The notes: generated by a model from the letters alone, not told the origin. Shown: positions 54,001 to 55,750, counted from the stretch's first letter. The stretch: 64,000 bases of DNA from Meandrina meandrites (GCA_963693305.1 OY855906.1:14205102-14269101); one strand, 5' to 3'. Numbers and translations are program-made.

Positions 54001-55750
54001 GAAGGAGAAGAGATCAAAAGAAAAAGATGATATTACCGCTGCTTAATAATTTATACGCAACGTTTAAGAAAACAACCTTTCATTAATATTAGAAAAAAAT
54101 GTTATCTTTGAGGCAGAAGTTCAAATTTTTAATAGAATAGTTTCTAAAACAAATCACTGGAAATGATCCAGAATACTCTAAACAACGGACCGCTTTAATA
54201 TAGCAGGGGGTCACCATGTAGCCAAGGCCAAATTAATGCGCAAATTAAGTAAAGCACATAAAATCTTGAAGCGTTTAATTACTGCAGGCTTTAAATTTTT
54301 CATTCCAAATAGAGCGGATTGAAAAATAAACAGCAGCAGTAGTTAAATATTTTGTACAATGCATACTTAATATAGCTAGTCGCCATGGTTACAAATGGGT
54401 TATGCACCTGCCTTATCAGATGAAAAGTCATTTAAATTTGGAAAGATTAAATGGTTTCTAATTAATATGTGATAATAATCGAAGACCGCAAAAATCAATA
54501 TAAGCTTGTGTCGCGTTTATCGTCTCAGGCGAATGGAAAATTGCCCTAGGGTTTTAGCATACCAGTATTTACACGAAAGTCCTGTTTTAATCGTGACGTT
54601 TTTAAAGTACTATTAGTAAAAGAGACAGTTTCGTTTTAAATTGTTTATATTTCGGCTGCATATTAACTAGTGCAACAGGGTTATAGCAGTTTCACGGGGA
54701 AGTCAAACGGGATACGGTCTCAAGAGTCGAGTCTTTACAAGGGCAATATTCATTCTCAAGTTAGAAGTTATTTATATACAAAGTTATTTATATTGAACTA
54801 CTTTACTGAAGTCTGTTTCGCAAAGCGCAAAGATTTGATAAGAAAATTTATTAAATTTTCTGCAGAGAAGCTCTATATGAGCAAATCTGAAACGCAAAAT
54901 AGAAATAATGTCTCCTTGTCAATACTTTAAAACACTGTGCGTTCTCTTCCATTTGGCAAAATTGAAACACTGTCATTGGTCACGCTGAAATGAGAGGCAT
55001 TTAAACACAGAACAAGGGACTTTACAGTTGAATTGCTCGAAAGAATGTGGGAAAGAGAAAACACATTAGCAAAATATGTCATCTTCGTCTACTACGTGAC
55101 TGAGTGCAAGCGGGATAAAGGAAAAATTCACCGCGTTTTAATGAGAGCTTGATCTCGAATTGTTGAGAGCAGCACGACTCACTTACCACACGTACTTATA
55201 TGCTGCAAAACATTGCTATTAAGTACAAAAGTATGCAAATTATTTTAAAATTTGTGACTTTCTGCATGTGATAGATAATACTACTGCGGGAAATCTCGAT
55301 TCGGAATGCCATCCTATATTTAGGTAAAGAAACACTGCATTCAGTCGATTTAACTCGACTTTTGACCCAACAAAGACGACAAAATTCAAGACAAAAATGT
55401 CTCTCCGTGTACATAAGATAAACAGCTCACTTCGAGCTGCGCTTAACTGCAAACACCTTTAACCTTAAAATTGCTTTGCAATATCTCATTGCTGATTTTA
55501 TAAGCCTATTTGTGTTCAATAAATAAGCTTAACTTTCGAACAATCTTTGGAGCGGATAAATTTGCGGTGAATGAAACTAAACAACACAACCATTTCCGCA
55601 GTTACTATTTGTTAACGAAAGCAATTTACACACGCAACATCCATTTTAAAGTGGGCAATTTTAAATACCTGTCCGTTCTCGAATCGTTTGCTTGAAGATA
55701 GCAGATTCTCGAGCTTCGCTTTGCCTTTCAAGCGAGCCGCTTGTCGCCAT
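1..55750 (-). CDS. Giant tandem-CH, spectrin-repeat protein (N-terminal part, 65 coding exons, runs off the left edge)
   Basis: Spliced minus-strand gene; about 3,655 codons lie in the window and all 64 junctions keep frame. Order: variable N-terminus, CH1 and CH2 (about residues 28-270), a short linker, then about 28 spectrin-like repeats with a Glu/Arg/Lys-rich helix inserted. Proteins of this build bind F-actin through the CH pair and act as long cytoskeletal linkers or membrane anchors (family knowledge). CH1 resembles nesprin, dystrophin and spectraplakin; CH2 with its PDKK motif and the start of the rod look dystrophin- or spectraplakin-like. KASH, WW/EF/ZZ or GAS2 ends would decide, but they are outside the window. 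In the rod, 'type A' exons (phase 0 to 2, usually 182 nt) carry helix C with its Trp. 'Type B' exons (phase 2 to 0, often 175 nt) carry helix A of the next repeat. The entry includes introns. Family placement is certain at superfamily level only. Confidence 0.92.
188..369 (-). CDS. Rod exon 28A (182 nt), last exon in the window
   Basis: EFENELVKEEAKFSDIKDQF to LDEKWAELNKNHDDNQR, donor AA|GTAAGA. Ends in phase 2, so the protein continues beyond position 1; bases 1-187 are intron. Confidence 0.92.
815..962 (-). CDS. Rod exon 27B (148 nt)
   Basis: KIKEASLKYFGRSLADCEEA to VGEQLIELQ|GTAAGC. No helix A Trp (Phe in its place). Phase 2 to 0. Confidence 0.88.
1204..1388 (-). CDS. Rod exon 27A (185 nt)
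   Basis: EVENSLGEDLSRELVEVSDS to LEKGTRDKKD, donor AA|GTAAGG. One codon longer than the 182-nt norm. Phase 0 to 2. Confidence 0.9.
1712..1886 (-). CDS. Rod exon 26B (175 nt)
   Basis: KLDSALLDILKKDTEGRLGR, with WREQSIALGLLVSE, to ASSVQLQ|GTTAGA. Phase 2 to 0. Confidence 0.9.
1887..2989. other. Intron without recognisable content
   Basis: 1.1 kb AT-rich intron between rod exons 26A and 26B. No exon with matching phase, no tRNA-like box and no inverted repeat was seen. Confidence 0.6.
2990..3171 (-). CDS. Rod exon 26A (182 nt)
   Basis: LFLNEVKEYEPKVDAMLQES to SRWKAVNDHLKDRQQ, donor AA|GTGAGT. Phase 0 to 2. Confidence 0.93.
3262..3616. repeat. Degenerate GTTCCC tandem array framed by inverted repeats
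   Basis: 3310-3490 is a run of TGTTCCC(T/G)TGTTCCC-like units. It sits between GAGCCCCTCC (about 3279) and its inverse GGAGGGGCTC (about 3497), and between CACTTGTGATGTGA (3266) and its inverse TCACATCACAAGTG (about 3604). Looks like a MITE with an expanded simple array inside. Confidence 0.65.
4212..4383 (-). CDS. Rod exon 25B (172 nt)
   Basis: RLEQLAQDIESEYKRFDSWR to EQINDNQ|GTAGGT, with NMNQWLTESEKLI, a textbook helix A. Phase 2 to 0. Confidence 0.93.
5237..5310 (-). CDS. Internal alternative first exon (short isoform)
   Basis: ATG at 5310-5308 opens MDRDDDDFEKSLALASATAD and LMQY, then AG|GTACAT (phase 2), exactly the phase needed to join to the exon at 4212-4383. No usable acceptor upstream gives a frame compatible with exon 25A: the candidate TATATTCAG needs an incoming phase 1, which no exon supplies. 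It therefore looks like a start exon driven by an internal promoter, giving a form without the CH pair and most of the rod. Confidence 0.5.
6085..6266 (-). CDS. Rod exon 25A (182 nt)
   Basis: DIMTDTSSKQKDADEVFALG to LNHRWNGLNIDVIEREKR, donor AG|GTTGGT. Phase 0 to 2. Confidence 0.93.
6590..6745. repeat. Dispersed repeat (GTAGGTATGTGCGGC family), copy 1
   Basis: Shares TGTAGGTATGTGCGGC, then AAAG-ATATGGTTTTCGAG and a GGTCTGAxATAGGGTATGG phrase, with 57326-57400; a weaker relative lies at 56930-57000. Intronic here. Confidence 0.6.
7091..7256 (-). CDS. Rod exon 24B (166 nt)
   Basis: RVREKLQDIQREKKNRKWSI to VVDLLEDHE|GTAAAG. Helix A Trp in NRKWSII. Phase 2 to 0. Confidence 0.9.
7694..7809 (-). 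CDS. Rod exon 24A, short (116 nt)
   Basis: IGFEKRFSEVRSPEITKKQA to ESNASLR, donor AG|GTCAGT. Contains NNEWKPSVDE in the place of helix C. Phase 0 to 2. Confidence 0.85.
8294..8432 (-). CDS. Rod exon 23B (139 nt) with a GC donor
   Basis: GIVKKIPKLQKDQKELLEEW to KEQISIGRE, donor GAGAG|GCAAGT. The next GT (GTATAT) would give phase 1 and a stop in the following exon; the GC donor gives phase 0, which fits. Confidence 0.87.
8554..8735 (-). CDS. Rod exon 23A (182 nt)
   Basis: RFSARLDDYEPRFTAATDTA to ENRWDDVLEKTKDRMD, donor GG|GTAAAT. Phase 0 to 2. A different frame of this exon makes a longer but spurious ORF. Confidence 0.92.
9459..9633 (-). CDS. Rod exon 22B (175 nt)
   Basis: RIKRMIWDEEQKKVGELAGC to GRQREDMK|GTATAA, with DPIGNDLKTLGRQ. 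Phase 2 to 0. Confidence 0.93.
10013..10194 (-). CDS. Rod exon 22A (182 nt) with a GC donor
   Basis: SLEYELPAYEKRYHDLEKDF to GRWRSLNKNKDAKKN, donor AATAG|GCAAGT. The nearest GT donor, four bases further, would end in phase 0 and run the next exon into a stop after eight codons. The GC donor gives the standard 182 nt and phase 2. Confidence 0.9.
10627..10714 (-). CDS. Exon 21B, short (88 nt)
   Basis: Completes Val, then WLKDQDDNLPKESDEDSIAT and KEKEAKIA|GTGAGT. Acidic short helix; phase 2 to 0. Confidence 0.87.
11159..11355 (-). CDS. Exon 21A: acidic linker after the charged helix (197 nt)
   Basis: 65 codons, IKAFAYIAPEPRVQLVEQEP, with VDEVVVSIDEHVVE, to RLNDWKNEANDIN, donor GT|GTAAGT. Rich in Pro, Val and acidic residues, not helical at first, then turning spectrin-like. 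The strong donor gives phase 2, which the next exon needs. Confidence 0.85.
11728..12448 (-). CDS. Rod exon 20B: 240-residue E/R/K-rich charged helix (721 nt)
   Basis: Acceptor TTTTTCAG, then RIQDRLRILEDEQRKMEEER, followed by about 220 residues built almost only of Glu, Arg and Lys in EEE(E)RKRR(E) blocks, ending KKLEEEEK|GTTGGT. The phases (2 to 0) are those of a normal B exon, which is four times shorter. The i/i+4 alternation of acidic and basic residues is the hallmark of stable single alpha-helices (ER/K motifs, as in caldesmon and myosin VI) and of trichohyalin-like proteins. It probably acts as a rigid spacer in the rod (inference). The opposite strand is open only because the codons are repetitive. 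Confidence 0.92.
12730..12911 (-). CDS. Rod exon 20A (182 nt)
   Basis: AMITDLLQEQPKFAEMTDVG to HERWDALYESATSRHDR, donor AG|GTACTG. Last ordinary repeat before the charged helix. Phase 0 to 2. Confidence 0.94.
13448..13622 (-). CDS. Rod exon 19B (175 nt)
   Basis: RLDKQIENLEREQREKMKMW to KGQSEDAQ|GTTAGT, with YEPIGYDISYVKGQ. Phase 2 to 0. Confidence 0.93.
14020..14201 (-). CDS. Rod exon 19A (182 nt)
   Basis: DITKEIKQNDKQMDKLDQLG to IGRWEGLLSNTEAARNR, donor AG|GTATTG. Phase 0 to 2. Confidence 0.93.
14440..14700. repeat. Degenerate telomere-like CCCTAA-rich segment in an intron
   Basis: 14535-14625 has repeated CCCTTACCCTAA, CTTAACCTTAA and CCCTAACCC words, bordered by GTCACGTGAC at about 14511 and 14681 (palindromic words at both sides). 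Either an interstitial telomere-like tract or the body of an inverted-repeat element. Confidence 0.45.
14839..15013 (-). CDS. Rod exon 18B (175 nt)
   Basis: RIEEEYLSLQKRQKDLLGEW to RAQRQEIE|GTAAGA. Helix A Trp in LGEWKN and LKWIAD. Phase 2 to 0. Confidence 0.92.
15348..15529 (-). CDS. Rod exon 18A (182 nt)
   Basis: NLKEEVDLLDPKIDDFLKSS to KKRWNKVKNDAKSREPR, donor AG|GTTTGT. Phase 0 to 2. Confidence 0.93.
15780..15940 (-). mobile_element. tRNA-derived SINE fragment, minus strand
   Basis: Reading minus from 15939: GGCAGCGTGGCCTAGTGG with box A TGGCCTAGTGG (15932-15922), then GGCGCTGGACTT and a decayed box B (GGTGTAAATC). tRNA-like head of a SINE rather than a working tRNA, since no acceptor stem closes. 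Confidence 0.65.
16052..16217 (-). CDS. Rod exon 17B (166 nt)
   Basis: KLQDKLSSLEKSEEEFSRWN to LEKQRKEAK|GTGGGC, with FAPDLDTLEKQR. Phase 2 to 0. Confidence 0.93.
16497..16678 (-). CDS. Rod exon 17A (182 nt)
   Basis: QSTDLLIGQQKRVYDFENFT to ERWARVMDRINNHQA, donor AA|GTAATA. Found from exact length, phase and splice sites. Phase 0 to 2. Confidence 0.9.
17279..17453 (-). CDS. Rod exon 16B (175 nt)
   Basis: RLGEASKRLQRERRDKLHDW to VKRQNEDFQ|GTAGGA, with LEPVGDDFETVKRQ. Phase 2 to 0. Confidence 0.93.
17709..17890 (-). CDS. Rod exon 16A (182 nt)
   Basis: IFSNEVDLNTPQIIDTIALG to TARWDRVKDFVALRKER, donor AG|GTGCGT. Phase 0 to 2. Confidence 0.93.
18102..18279 (-). CDS. Rod exon 15B (178 nt)
   Basis: RLEENLDKLERQQQDTLERW to VRRQEDAFE|GTAAAC. 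Contains the IDDPIGNNLETVRRQ phrase that returns in 17B, 18B and others. Phase 2 to 0. Confidence 0.93.
18855..19116 (+). mobile_element. tRNA-derived SINE, plus strand
   Basis: Box A TGGCGCAGTGG at 18863-18873 and box B GGTTCGATTCC at 18906-18916, spaced as in a Pol III promoter. An unrelated body follows and the tail ends ATAAATTACATTAGATTA. Antisense to the host gene; the tail reaches to about ten bases from the donor of exon 15A. Confidence 0.8.
19124..19305 (-). CDS. Rod exon 15A (182 nt)
   Basis: DVIKDAPLYQEKVTYLNEFN to LVNLANAKQAR, donor AG|GTAACT. A SINE tail ends only about ten bases beyond this donor. Phase 0 to 2. Confidence 0.93.
19571..19745 (-). CDS. Rod exon 14B (175 nt)
   Basis: RINDTIQKLKIQQEDKLEKW to ALEQVDNFQ|GTTTGT. 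Helix A Trp in LEKWHEGL and NAWVTK. Phase 2 to 0. Confidence 0.92.
20250..20431 (-). CDS. Rod exon 14A (182 nt)
   Basis: DFNNEMLSHQREVSDTLETG to LSHRWENLEELVSWKTER, donor AG|GTACTA. Classic spectrin helix C. Phase 0 to 2. Confidence 0.94.
20678..20852 (-). CDS. Rod exon 13B (175 nt)
   Basis: SVQVLLLEKEQQHLDKTQHW to VKKQKNDLE|GTAAAC. Helix A Trp in TQHWRRK and MIWISS. Phase 2 to 0. Confidence 0.92.
21149..21546. mobile_element. Palindromic MITE flanked by TTAA, copy 1
   Basis: Long inverted repeat: AGGGAACATCCACTC at the left and GAGTGGAGGTTCCCT at the right, with arms of about 180 bp around 21330-21360. Both ends abut TTAA (21145-21148 and 21547-21550), the target preference of piggyBac-type transposons. 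No coding capacity. Copy 2 is at 35793-36200. Confidence 0.82.
22012..23265. repeat. Composite repeat with direct and inverted parts
   Basis: GGGAACATTTTGC(T/C)G and a following GATAAT(A/T)TTTAGTCTT stretch occur at 22012-22110 and again at 23013-23090. GTTGCGGTCACACA (22411) recurs inverted as TGTGTAACCGCAAC (23251-23264), which may be terminal inverted repeats of an element of about 850 bp inserted beside the older repeat. Confidence 0.5.
24575..24611. repeat. Near-perfect 17-bp hairpin with a 3-base loop
   Basis: Left arm TCTCGTGTCGTCATGAC, loop AAC, right arm GTCATGACGACACGAGA. It lies about 70 nt downstream of the donor of exon 13A in the minus transcript. Confidence 0.85.
24678..24859 (-). 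CDS. Rod exon 13A (182 nt)
   Basis: DLVKDMVTKQAEVNEIIDEG to ALHDDWNKLANLTSGKQQR, donor AG|GTTAGT. Phase 0 to 2; followed by the longest rod intron. Confidence 0.92.
25108..25282 (-). CDS. Rod exon 12B (175 nt)
   Basis: RLGVELGASQAKQRNLTAWH to KRQQSVIE|GTAAAG. Helix A with two Trp (TAWHER, LHDWV). Phase 2 to 0. Confidence 0.92.
25583..25764 (-). CDS. Rod exon 12A (182 nt)
   Basis: DLTAGLVVTEPELNNTLDYG to VSQDEYAR, donor AG|GTAACA. Last exon with the DYG motif. Phase 0 to 2. Confidence 0.92.
26340..26511 (-). CDS. Rod exon 11B (172 nt)
   Basis: RLEARLKTMDGETEIMMKDW to IESCYIKLK|GTGTGT. Helix A Trp in MKDWREK. Not related to 8B, so the duplication stops before it. Phase 2 to 0. Confidence 0.9.
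26944..27125 (-). CDS. Rod exon 11A (182 nt), duplicated module
   Basis: ECKEELEAAKPVIREGLDYG to EKDNADAEGR, donor AG|GTAATA. Twin of 8A; the flanking intron sequence is also related. Phase 0 to 2. Confidence 0.94.
27384..27564 (-). CDS. Rod exon 10B (181 nt), duplicated module
   Basis: RLEDLSLKQKQDKADKVATW, EIWIIRIRELQDQCQ, to EEQIIQAK|GTTAGT. Twin of 7B. Phase 2 to 0. Confidence 0.94.
27751..27932 (-). CDS. Rod exon 10A (182 nt)
   Basis: EFQEELQSAKPVITDGLDYG to EQASDDEQKR, donor AG|GTAAGT. Clear relative of 8A and 11A. Phase 0 to 2. Confidence 0.94.
28414..28594 (-). CDS. Rod exon 9B (181 nt)
   Basis: KLEQIHVRQNEEREQKLKQW, EIWIIRITQLEKK, to EDQIILAK|GTTGGT. Paralogue of 7B and 10B, more diverged. 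Phase 2 to 0. Confidence 0.93.
29039..29220 (-). CDS. Rod exon 9A (182 nt)
   Basis: DCQDSLQSSEPEIRFALDYG to DDAAKEKI, donor AA|GTATGC. LDYGEQLVDDD motif. Found from sites and phase. Phase 0 to 2. Confidence 0.92.
29380..29575. mobile_element. Inverted-repeat element (MITE-like)
   Basis: AGACCTTTTGCAGCC ... TTGTTATTCTTTTGTGT ... CCTCCAAGC (about 29407-29463) is mirrored by GCTTGGAGG ... ACACAAAAGAATAACAA ... GGCTGCAAAAGGTCT (about 29511-29567). Confidence 0.75.
29662..29882. mobile_element. 221-bp MITE with TA ends
   Basis: Starts TACCCAATTCACACCA and ends TGGTGTGAATGGGGTA, with further inverted pairing (GTTTAGTTAAAC against GTTTAACTAAAC). TA at both ends suggests the Tc1/mariner type. The neighbouring 60 bp (GCGCTGGCGGCCCAG...ACCAAACTAA) recurs to the right at about 29913-29970. 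Confidence 0.75.
30315..30375. repeat. Low complexity: (TATT)n then poly-G
   Basis: TATTTATT repeats pass directly into T8 and about 19 G, then GTGGGGTGGGG. Confidence 0.9.
30622..30796 (-). CDS. Rod exon 8B (175 nt)
   Basis: RLEVLAVQYDTDKKDKLEKW to EELLAKAK|GTAAAA. Helix A Trp in LEKWETWK. Phase 2 to 0. Confidence 0.92.
30815..30956. repeat. Tandem duplication of about 70 bp in an intron
   Basis: AGAAACCTTAAAATTGA...AAAAGCCATCTC(C/G)AAGTTGCCTTGTT occurs twice in a row, just before exon 8B in the minus transcript. Confidence 0.8.
31268..31449 (-). CDS. Rod exon 8A (182 nt), duplicated module
   Basis: ECKEELEAAKPVIHEGLDYG to EKDNADEQGR, donor AG|GTAATT. About eight residue differences from exon 11A at 26944-27125. 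Phase 0 to 2. Confidence 0.95.
31627..31953. mobile_element. MITE with long G/C-tract inverted termini
   Basis: Left end CCCGGGGG...GAGACTCCCAT...GGGGATGCTCGTCG, right end CGACGAGCATCCCCGCCCC...ATGGGAGTCCCCCC...CCCGGG. The inside carries several GGTCTC(G/T)(C/T)TTAGGG units. It lies in the copy of the duplicated intron near 31.5-32 kb and is absent from the twin intron at 27.1-27.4 kb. Confidence 0.8.
32081..32261 (-). CDS. Rod exon 7B (181 nt), duplicated module
   Basis: ELENLRLQQEQEKADKIATW, EIWIIRIRERQDQCQ, to EEHMILAK|GTTTCT. Nearly identical to exon 10B at 27384-27564. WEIWIIRI is shared with 9B and 10B. Phase 2 to 0. Confidence 0.93.
32667..32848 (-). CDS. Rod exon 7A (182 nt)
   Basis: ECSSDIAESVPEIQEAFQYA to LNDYEK, donor GA|GTAAGT. 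YADGLISD replaces the usual DYG motif. Not visible in simple ORF scans; supported by length, phase and sites. Phase 0 to 2. Confidence 0.9.
33649..33838 (-). CDS. Rod exon 6B (190 nt)
   Basis: RLSALLTEAYEENEKHREKM, with KKWKDWRDKL, to KEQLEVTR|GTAAGT. Very basic helix A. Phase 2 to 0. Confidence 0.9.
33982..34127. repeat. Tetranucleotide microsatellite (CAGC/GTCG/CAGT)
   Basis: Runs of CCAG, GGTC, CCGT and CAGT units, drifting from one motif to the next. Confidence 0.92.
34274..34455 (-). CDS. Rod exon 6A (182 nt)
   Basis: KCTNDIVHAFPEIQAGYDYG to LQKDINDEQER, donor AG|GTTAGA. Has the DYG-x-x-LL signature. Phase 0 to 2. Confidence 0.92.
34704..34881 (-). CDS. Rod exon 5B (178 nt)
   Basis: RLEDAVSRSDKERTEKLNKW to EQLEEIQ|GTAAAA. 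Helix A Trp in LNKWHE. Phase 2 to 0. Confidence 0.92.
35300..35481 (-). CDS. Rod exon 5A (182 nt)
   Basis: AISKEVKVLEPEVTRVTDSG to LKKDSVDEVER, donor AG|GTGTTT. Too short for a simple ORF scan; found from length, phase and splice sites. Phase 0 to 2. Confidence 0.9.
35793..36200. mobile_element. Palindromic MITE flanked by TTAA, copy 2
   Basis: Same family as 21149-21546: CCTCCACTC at the left, GAGTGGAGGTTCCCT at the right, shared central GCAGAGGATCTTTTGTGTGA, flanked by TTAA at 35789-35792 and 36201-36204. Both copies sit in introns of the same gene. Confidence 0.82.
36306..36480 (-). CDS. Rod exon 4B (175 nt)
   Basis: SLDELYDEMEKRNKIRDWEA to NEERLAAAK|GTAAGA. Helix A Trp in IRDWEAK. Phase 2 to 0. 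Confidence 0.92.
37209..37390 (-). CDS. Rod exon 4A (182 nt)
   Basis: ECDSGLKAGEPLLQDVILYG to FVDDEQER, donor AG|GTTTGC. Carries YG-x-(E/K)L-x-x-DD, a form of the 'DYG' signature of this part of the rod. Phase 0 to 2. Confidence 0.92.
37532..37697 (-). CDS. Rod exon 3B (166 nt)
   Basis: SSDRQAEKDDKLAKLQDKRN to VNEQRHIVK. The donor is ambiguous: GTAAAG at 37531, or GTACAA six bases further, would add two residues and keep frame. Phase 2 to 0. Confidence 0.85.
38150..38545. repeat. Segmental tandem repeat containing (CTGT)n
   Basis: A unit of about 220 bp (TTTGCTATTTCTT...GTTAGATTTG...GCTTGTCTGTCTG...GGTC) occurs twice in succession, each with its own CTGT run. Confidence 0.82.
38716..38810 (-). 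CDS. Rod exon 3A, short acidic (95 nt)
   Basis: 31 codons, PTVGHVVETQPNVHYLIDFE, then DGQGDDVDQVD and AG|GTTTGA. Acidic and not spectrin-like; supports a hinge together with exon 2B. Phase 0 to 2 fits both neighbours. Confidence 0.7.
39079..39202 (-). CDS. Rod exon 2B (124 nt)
   Basis: Reads D-LQNKLSRSSPAEENVETDLL, ending EFSTLEIQ|GTAAGC. Shorter and less helical than other B exons and without the helix A Trp; probably a hinge-like break. Phase 2 to 0 fits both neighbours. Confidence 0.75.
39979..40160 (-). CDS. Rod exon 2A (182 nt)
   Basis: SAIARIENKMPEIDRVINEV to NSNWDEMRTEALQKETE, donor GA|GTAAGA. Spectrin helix B-C pattern. Phase 0 to 2. Confidence 0.92.
40267..40408 (-). CDS. Rod exon 1B (142 nt)
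   Basis: Completes Arg, then CRGGVVSPREQQIDICITWI, ending KREVAEHE|GTTAGT. Helix A Trp in CITWIL. Phase 2 to 0. Confidence 0.88.
40584..40624. repeat. A/T palindrome
   Basis: TTGTTTTTTTTTCTTTTTTTT followed by its inverse with A runs ending AAAACA; about 20 nt after the donor of exon 1A in the minus transcript. Confidence 0.75.
40644..40825 (-). CDS. Rod exon 1A (182 nt)
   Basis: ALKEDIANHRQDVEDVIDKG to HERWEKLEILSQRLHKR. Helix C Trp in HERWEKL. Phase 0 to 2, donor GTAAAA. Confidence 0.92.
41539..41679 (-). CDS. Linker / start of the rod
   Basis: 47 codons, DLADLEEYRAALKDVNTYIS to QEEYKTSK|GTAGGA; strong acceptor with a poly-T tract. Resembles helix A of a first spectrin repeat (LxxYxxALxxVxxxI). 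The only rod-side exon that is phase 0 to 0. Confidence 0.85.
41876..41988 (-). CDS. CH2 exon 4 with basic tail
   Basis: DIDVDKPDKKLIIMYLTSLY closes CH2 (DVDxPDxKSxxxYxxSL pattern). A basic stretch GGRKRRKLD follows, then GAT|GTAAGA. RKRRK could be a nuclear-localisation-like or membrane-facing patch (inference). 113 nt, phase 1 to 0. A relative lies at 58518-58620. Confidence 0.93.
42002..42025. repeat. (ATAA)n microsatellite
   Basis: Six ATAA units just upstream of the CH2 exon 4 acceptor. Confidence 0.9.
42288..42403 (-). CDS. CH2 exon 3
   Basis: Reads KPELFRFETLLKNDN, then LDHAFNVAHEEF and VPKLLDPT, with donor ACAG|GTGAGT. LxxAFxxAxxxxxxxKLLDP is conserved in CH2. 116 nt, phase 2 to 1. 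A decayed relative lies at 60776-60904. Confidence 0.94.
42904..42987 (-). CDS. CH2 exon 2
   Basis: Begins with the last base of a Gly codon, then YEDAVKLKDFTTSWRDGLAF and NAIIHTH, then AA|GTAAGT. DFTTSWRDGLAFNAIIH is the CH2 signature. 84 nt, phase 2 to 2. Confidence 0.95.
43286..43383 (-). CDS. CH1-CH2 linker and CH2 exon 1
   Basis: Acceptor CACTCAG, then VQGVMTENDPDTSVKDFQVE leading to KKLLAWCQTSLDG. The linker between the CH domains is short (about 20 residues). KxLLxWCQ is the first helix of CH2. 98 nt, ends phase 2 at GG|GTGAGA. Confidence 0.93.
43566..43830. mobile_element. Inverted-repeat element with TCATCGACTCTC subrepeats
   Basis: Left GCGGGTCAAACGAG, right CTCGTTTAGCCAG...; in between, several (A/T)CTCTCATC(G/A)ACT units in both orientations and two copies of CGTTTGGCCTGA. 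MITE-like, in a CH-domain intron. Confidence 0.6.
44120..44155. repeat. Poly-G tract
   Basis: About 23 G in a row, then GTGGGGGAGGGG. Potential G-quadruplex and an assembly weak spot. Confidence 0.9.
44335..44427 (-). CDS. CH1 exon 4
   Basis: 31 codons, VKLVGISNYDIVDG through LGLIWSIILRFQ|GTAAAT. DIVDG...LGLIWxIILxFQ is the diagnostic last helix of CH1. Phase 0 to 0. Confidence 0.95.
45142..45219 (-). CDS. CH1 exon 3
   Basis: 26 codons, KREKGRMRVHKLNNV to LLEQNR|GTGAGT. (R)EKGxxRxHxLxNV is a hallmark of CH1 in dystrophin, spectraplakins and spectrins (actin-binding site 2). Phase 0 to 0. Confidence 0.93.
45610..45705 (-). CDS. CH1 exon 2
   Basis: 32 codons starting AVPPLEVTDL, with the CH1 core RDGHVFLSLLEVL and ending GTTL|GTAAGC. 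The PP-x-V-x-DL lead-in is nesprin- or spectraplakin-like. Phase 0 to 0. Confidence 0.93.
45748..45955 (+). mobile_element. tRNA-derived SINE, plus strand
   Basis: Box A TGGCTTAATGG at 45763-45773 and box B GGTTCGAGTCC at 45806-45816. The body holds GCTTAAAGCAACTTAAG and GTGGGATTTTGTGCAACTG. A piece of this body returns inverted at about 45963-46010. Confidence 0.78.
46010..46232 (+). mobile_element. Second SINE, conserved-body type
   Basis: Starts near GGGGCACTGCGTTGTGTTCT, with GGGCAAGACACTTTACT and ATAAATGGGTACCGGC, and ends ...ATCCAGGGGGGAGTAG, CTTCATGCTACG, CTCCGGCCTGATG. I recognise this as a SINE body widespread in invertebrates; it abuts the previous element. Confidence 0.65.
46304..46365 (-). 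CDS. CH1 exon 1
   Basis: After TATTTAG the exon reads, with one base from the first exon, G-EREEIHKKTFRKWINTKLAM, then ATG|GTAATC. KKTFxKWIN is the opening helix of CH1 in tandem-CH actin-binding domains (actin-binding site 1). Length 62 nt, phase 1 to 0. Confidence 0.9.
46633..47439. mobile_element. 807-bp nonautonomous DNA transposon with 15-bp TIRs and a 6-bp target duplication
   Basis: TIR CAGGGGCACCCAACG at 46633-46647 and its exact inverse at 47425-47439; CACTTT is duplicated on both outsides (46627-46632 and 47440-47445). The inside is AT-rich with many scattered CCGAAAATT-TAGGG words and no ORF. Confidence 0.88.
47560..47907. repeat. Direct repeat pair of about 170 bp
   Basis: CCAGATA(T/C)GTGCAGGG...ATAAATAAGCG...GGTGATTACTTA...GACAAACTTAAAGGCAATTTATTC occurs at 47560-47700 and 47750-47890. 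The second copy is broken by the element at 47908-48626 and resumes at 48627 (AAGAGATGTGATTGAGAG). Confidence 0.75.
47908..48626. mobile_element. Element rich in CTAGGGTAACCCTAG palindromes
   Basis: Ends TACCTGTTTACCCTAGC at the left and GCTTGTAAACAGGCCC at the right (inverted CCTGTTTAC). 48430-48605 is a cluster of GCTAGGGTAACCCTAGC palindromes. It sits inside a copy of the local direct repeat, so it is an insertion. Confidence 0.7.
49485..49563 (-). CDS. Possible alternative first coding exon 'c'
   Basis: An ATG at 49563 opens 26 codons (start MRKFTMQKQR, end VLKGR) that finish in phase 1 at GACGAG|GTAATT. The phase therefore suits the CH1 exon at 46304. No domain is recognised in the peptide and the donor is average, so this stays tentative. 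Confidence 0.22.
49869..50027. mobile_element. Near-perfect 160-bp palindrome (MITE)
   Basis: TAGCCCAATTTCGATA...GGCTCCGGGGAATAAAC against GTTTATTCCCCGGAGCC...TATCGAAATTGGGCTA, with a short centre around 49943-49953. Confidence 0.85.
51074..51170. repeat. Tandem duplication, period about 49 bp
   Basis: AACTTGAGATAGCTAGACAC...GATCGGTAAAATGT twice in a row with almost no differences. Confidence 0.9.
51800..52046. repeat. Tandem repeat with TGATCCTAGTACTAGG palindromes
   Basis: Two copies of a unit of about 86 bp (CTAGTACTAGGCTCATCC ... GCGCGATATGTTTTCAGC ... TTGGCCCTAGTGCTAGGATC) after a related GATGATCC start. MITE-derived in appearance. Confidence 0.75.
53984..53993 (-). CDS. Alternative first coding exon 'b' (ten coding bases)
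   Basis: ATGTCAACGG followed by a strong donor GTGAGT. It ends in phase 1 like exon 'a', so it joins to 46304-46365 as MSTGEREE. The 5' UTR would extend to the right. It is short enough that chance cannot be excluded, but donor strength and phase fit. Confidence 0.4.
55669..55750 (-). CDS. Alternative first coding exon 'a' of the giant gene
   Basis: ATG at 55750-55748 in good context (AAGATGGCG, which also matches a YY1-type motif often found at start sites). The 27 codons begin MATSGSLERQ and end in RERT, then G|GTATTT (phase 1). Joined to the exon at 46304-46365 it gives RERTGEREEIHKKTF, which runs smoothly into CH1. This is the first exon I prefer. Transcript ends are not visible, so the 5' UTR above 55750 is unassigned. 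Confidence 0.6.

Larger units (their letters stand above)
46366..55668. other. First intron of the giant gene (if exon 'a' is used)
   Basis: 9.3 kb, AT-rich. Contains alternative start exons b and c, the elements at 46633-47439, 47908-48626 and 49869-50027, and short tandem repeats (51074-51170, 51820-52045). 52.1-53.9 kb and 54.0-55.6 kb show nothing recognisable. Confidence 0.6.
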
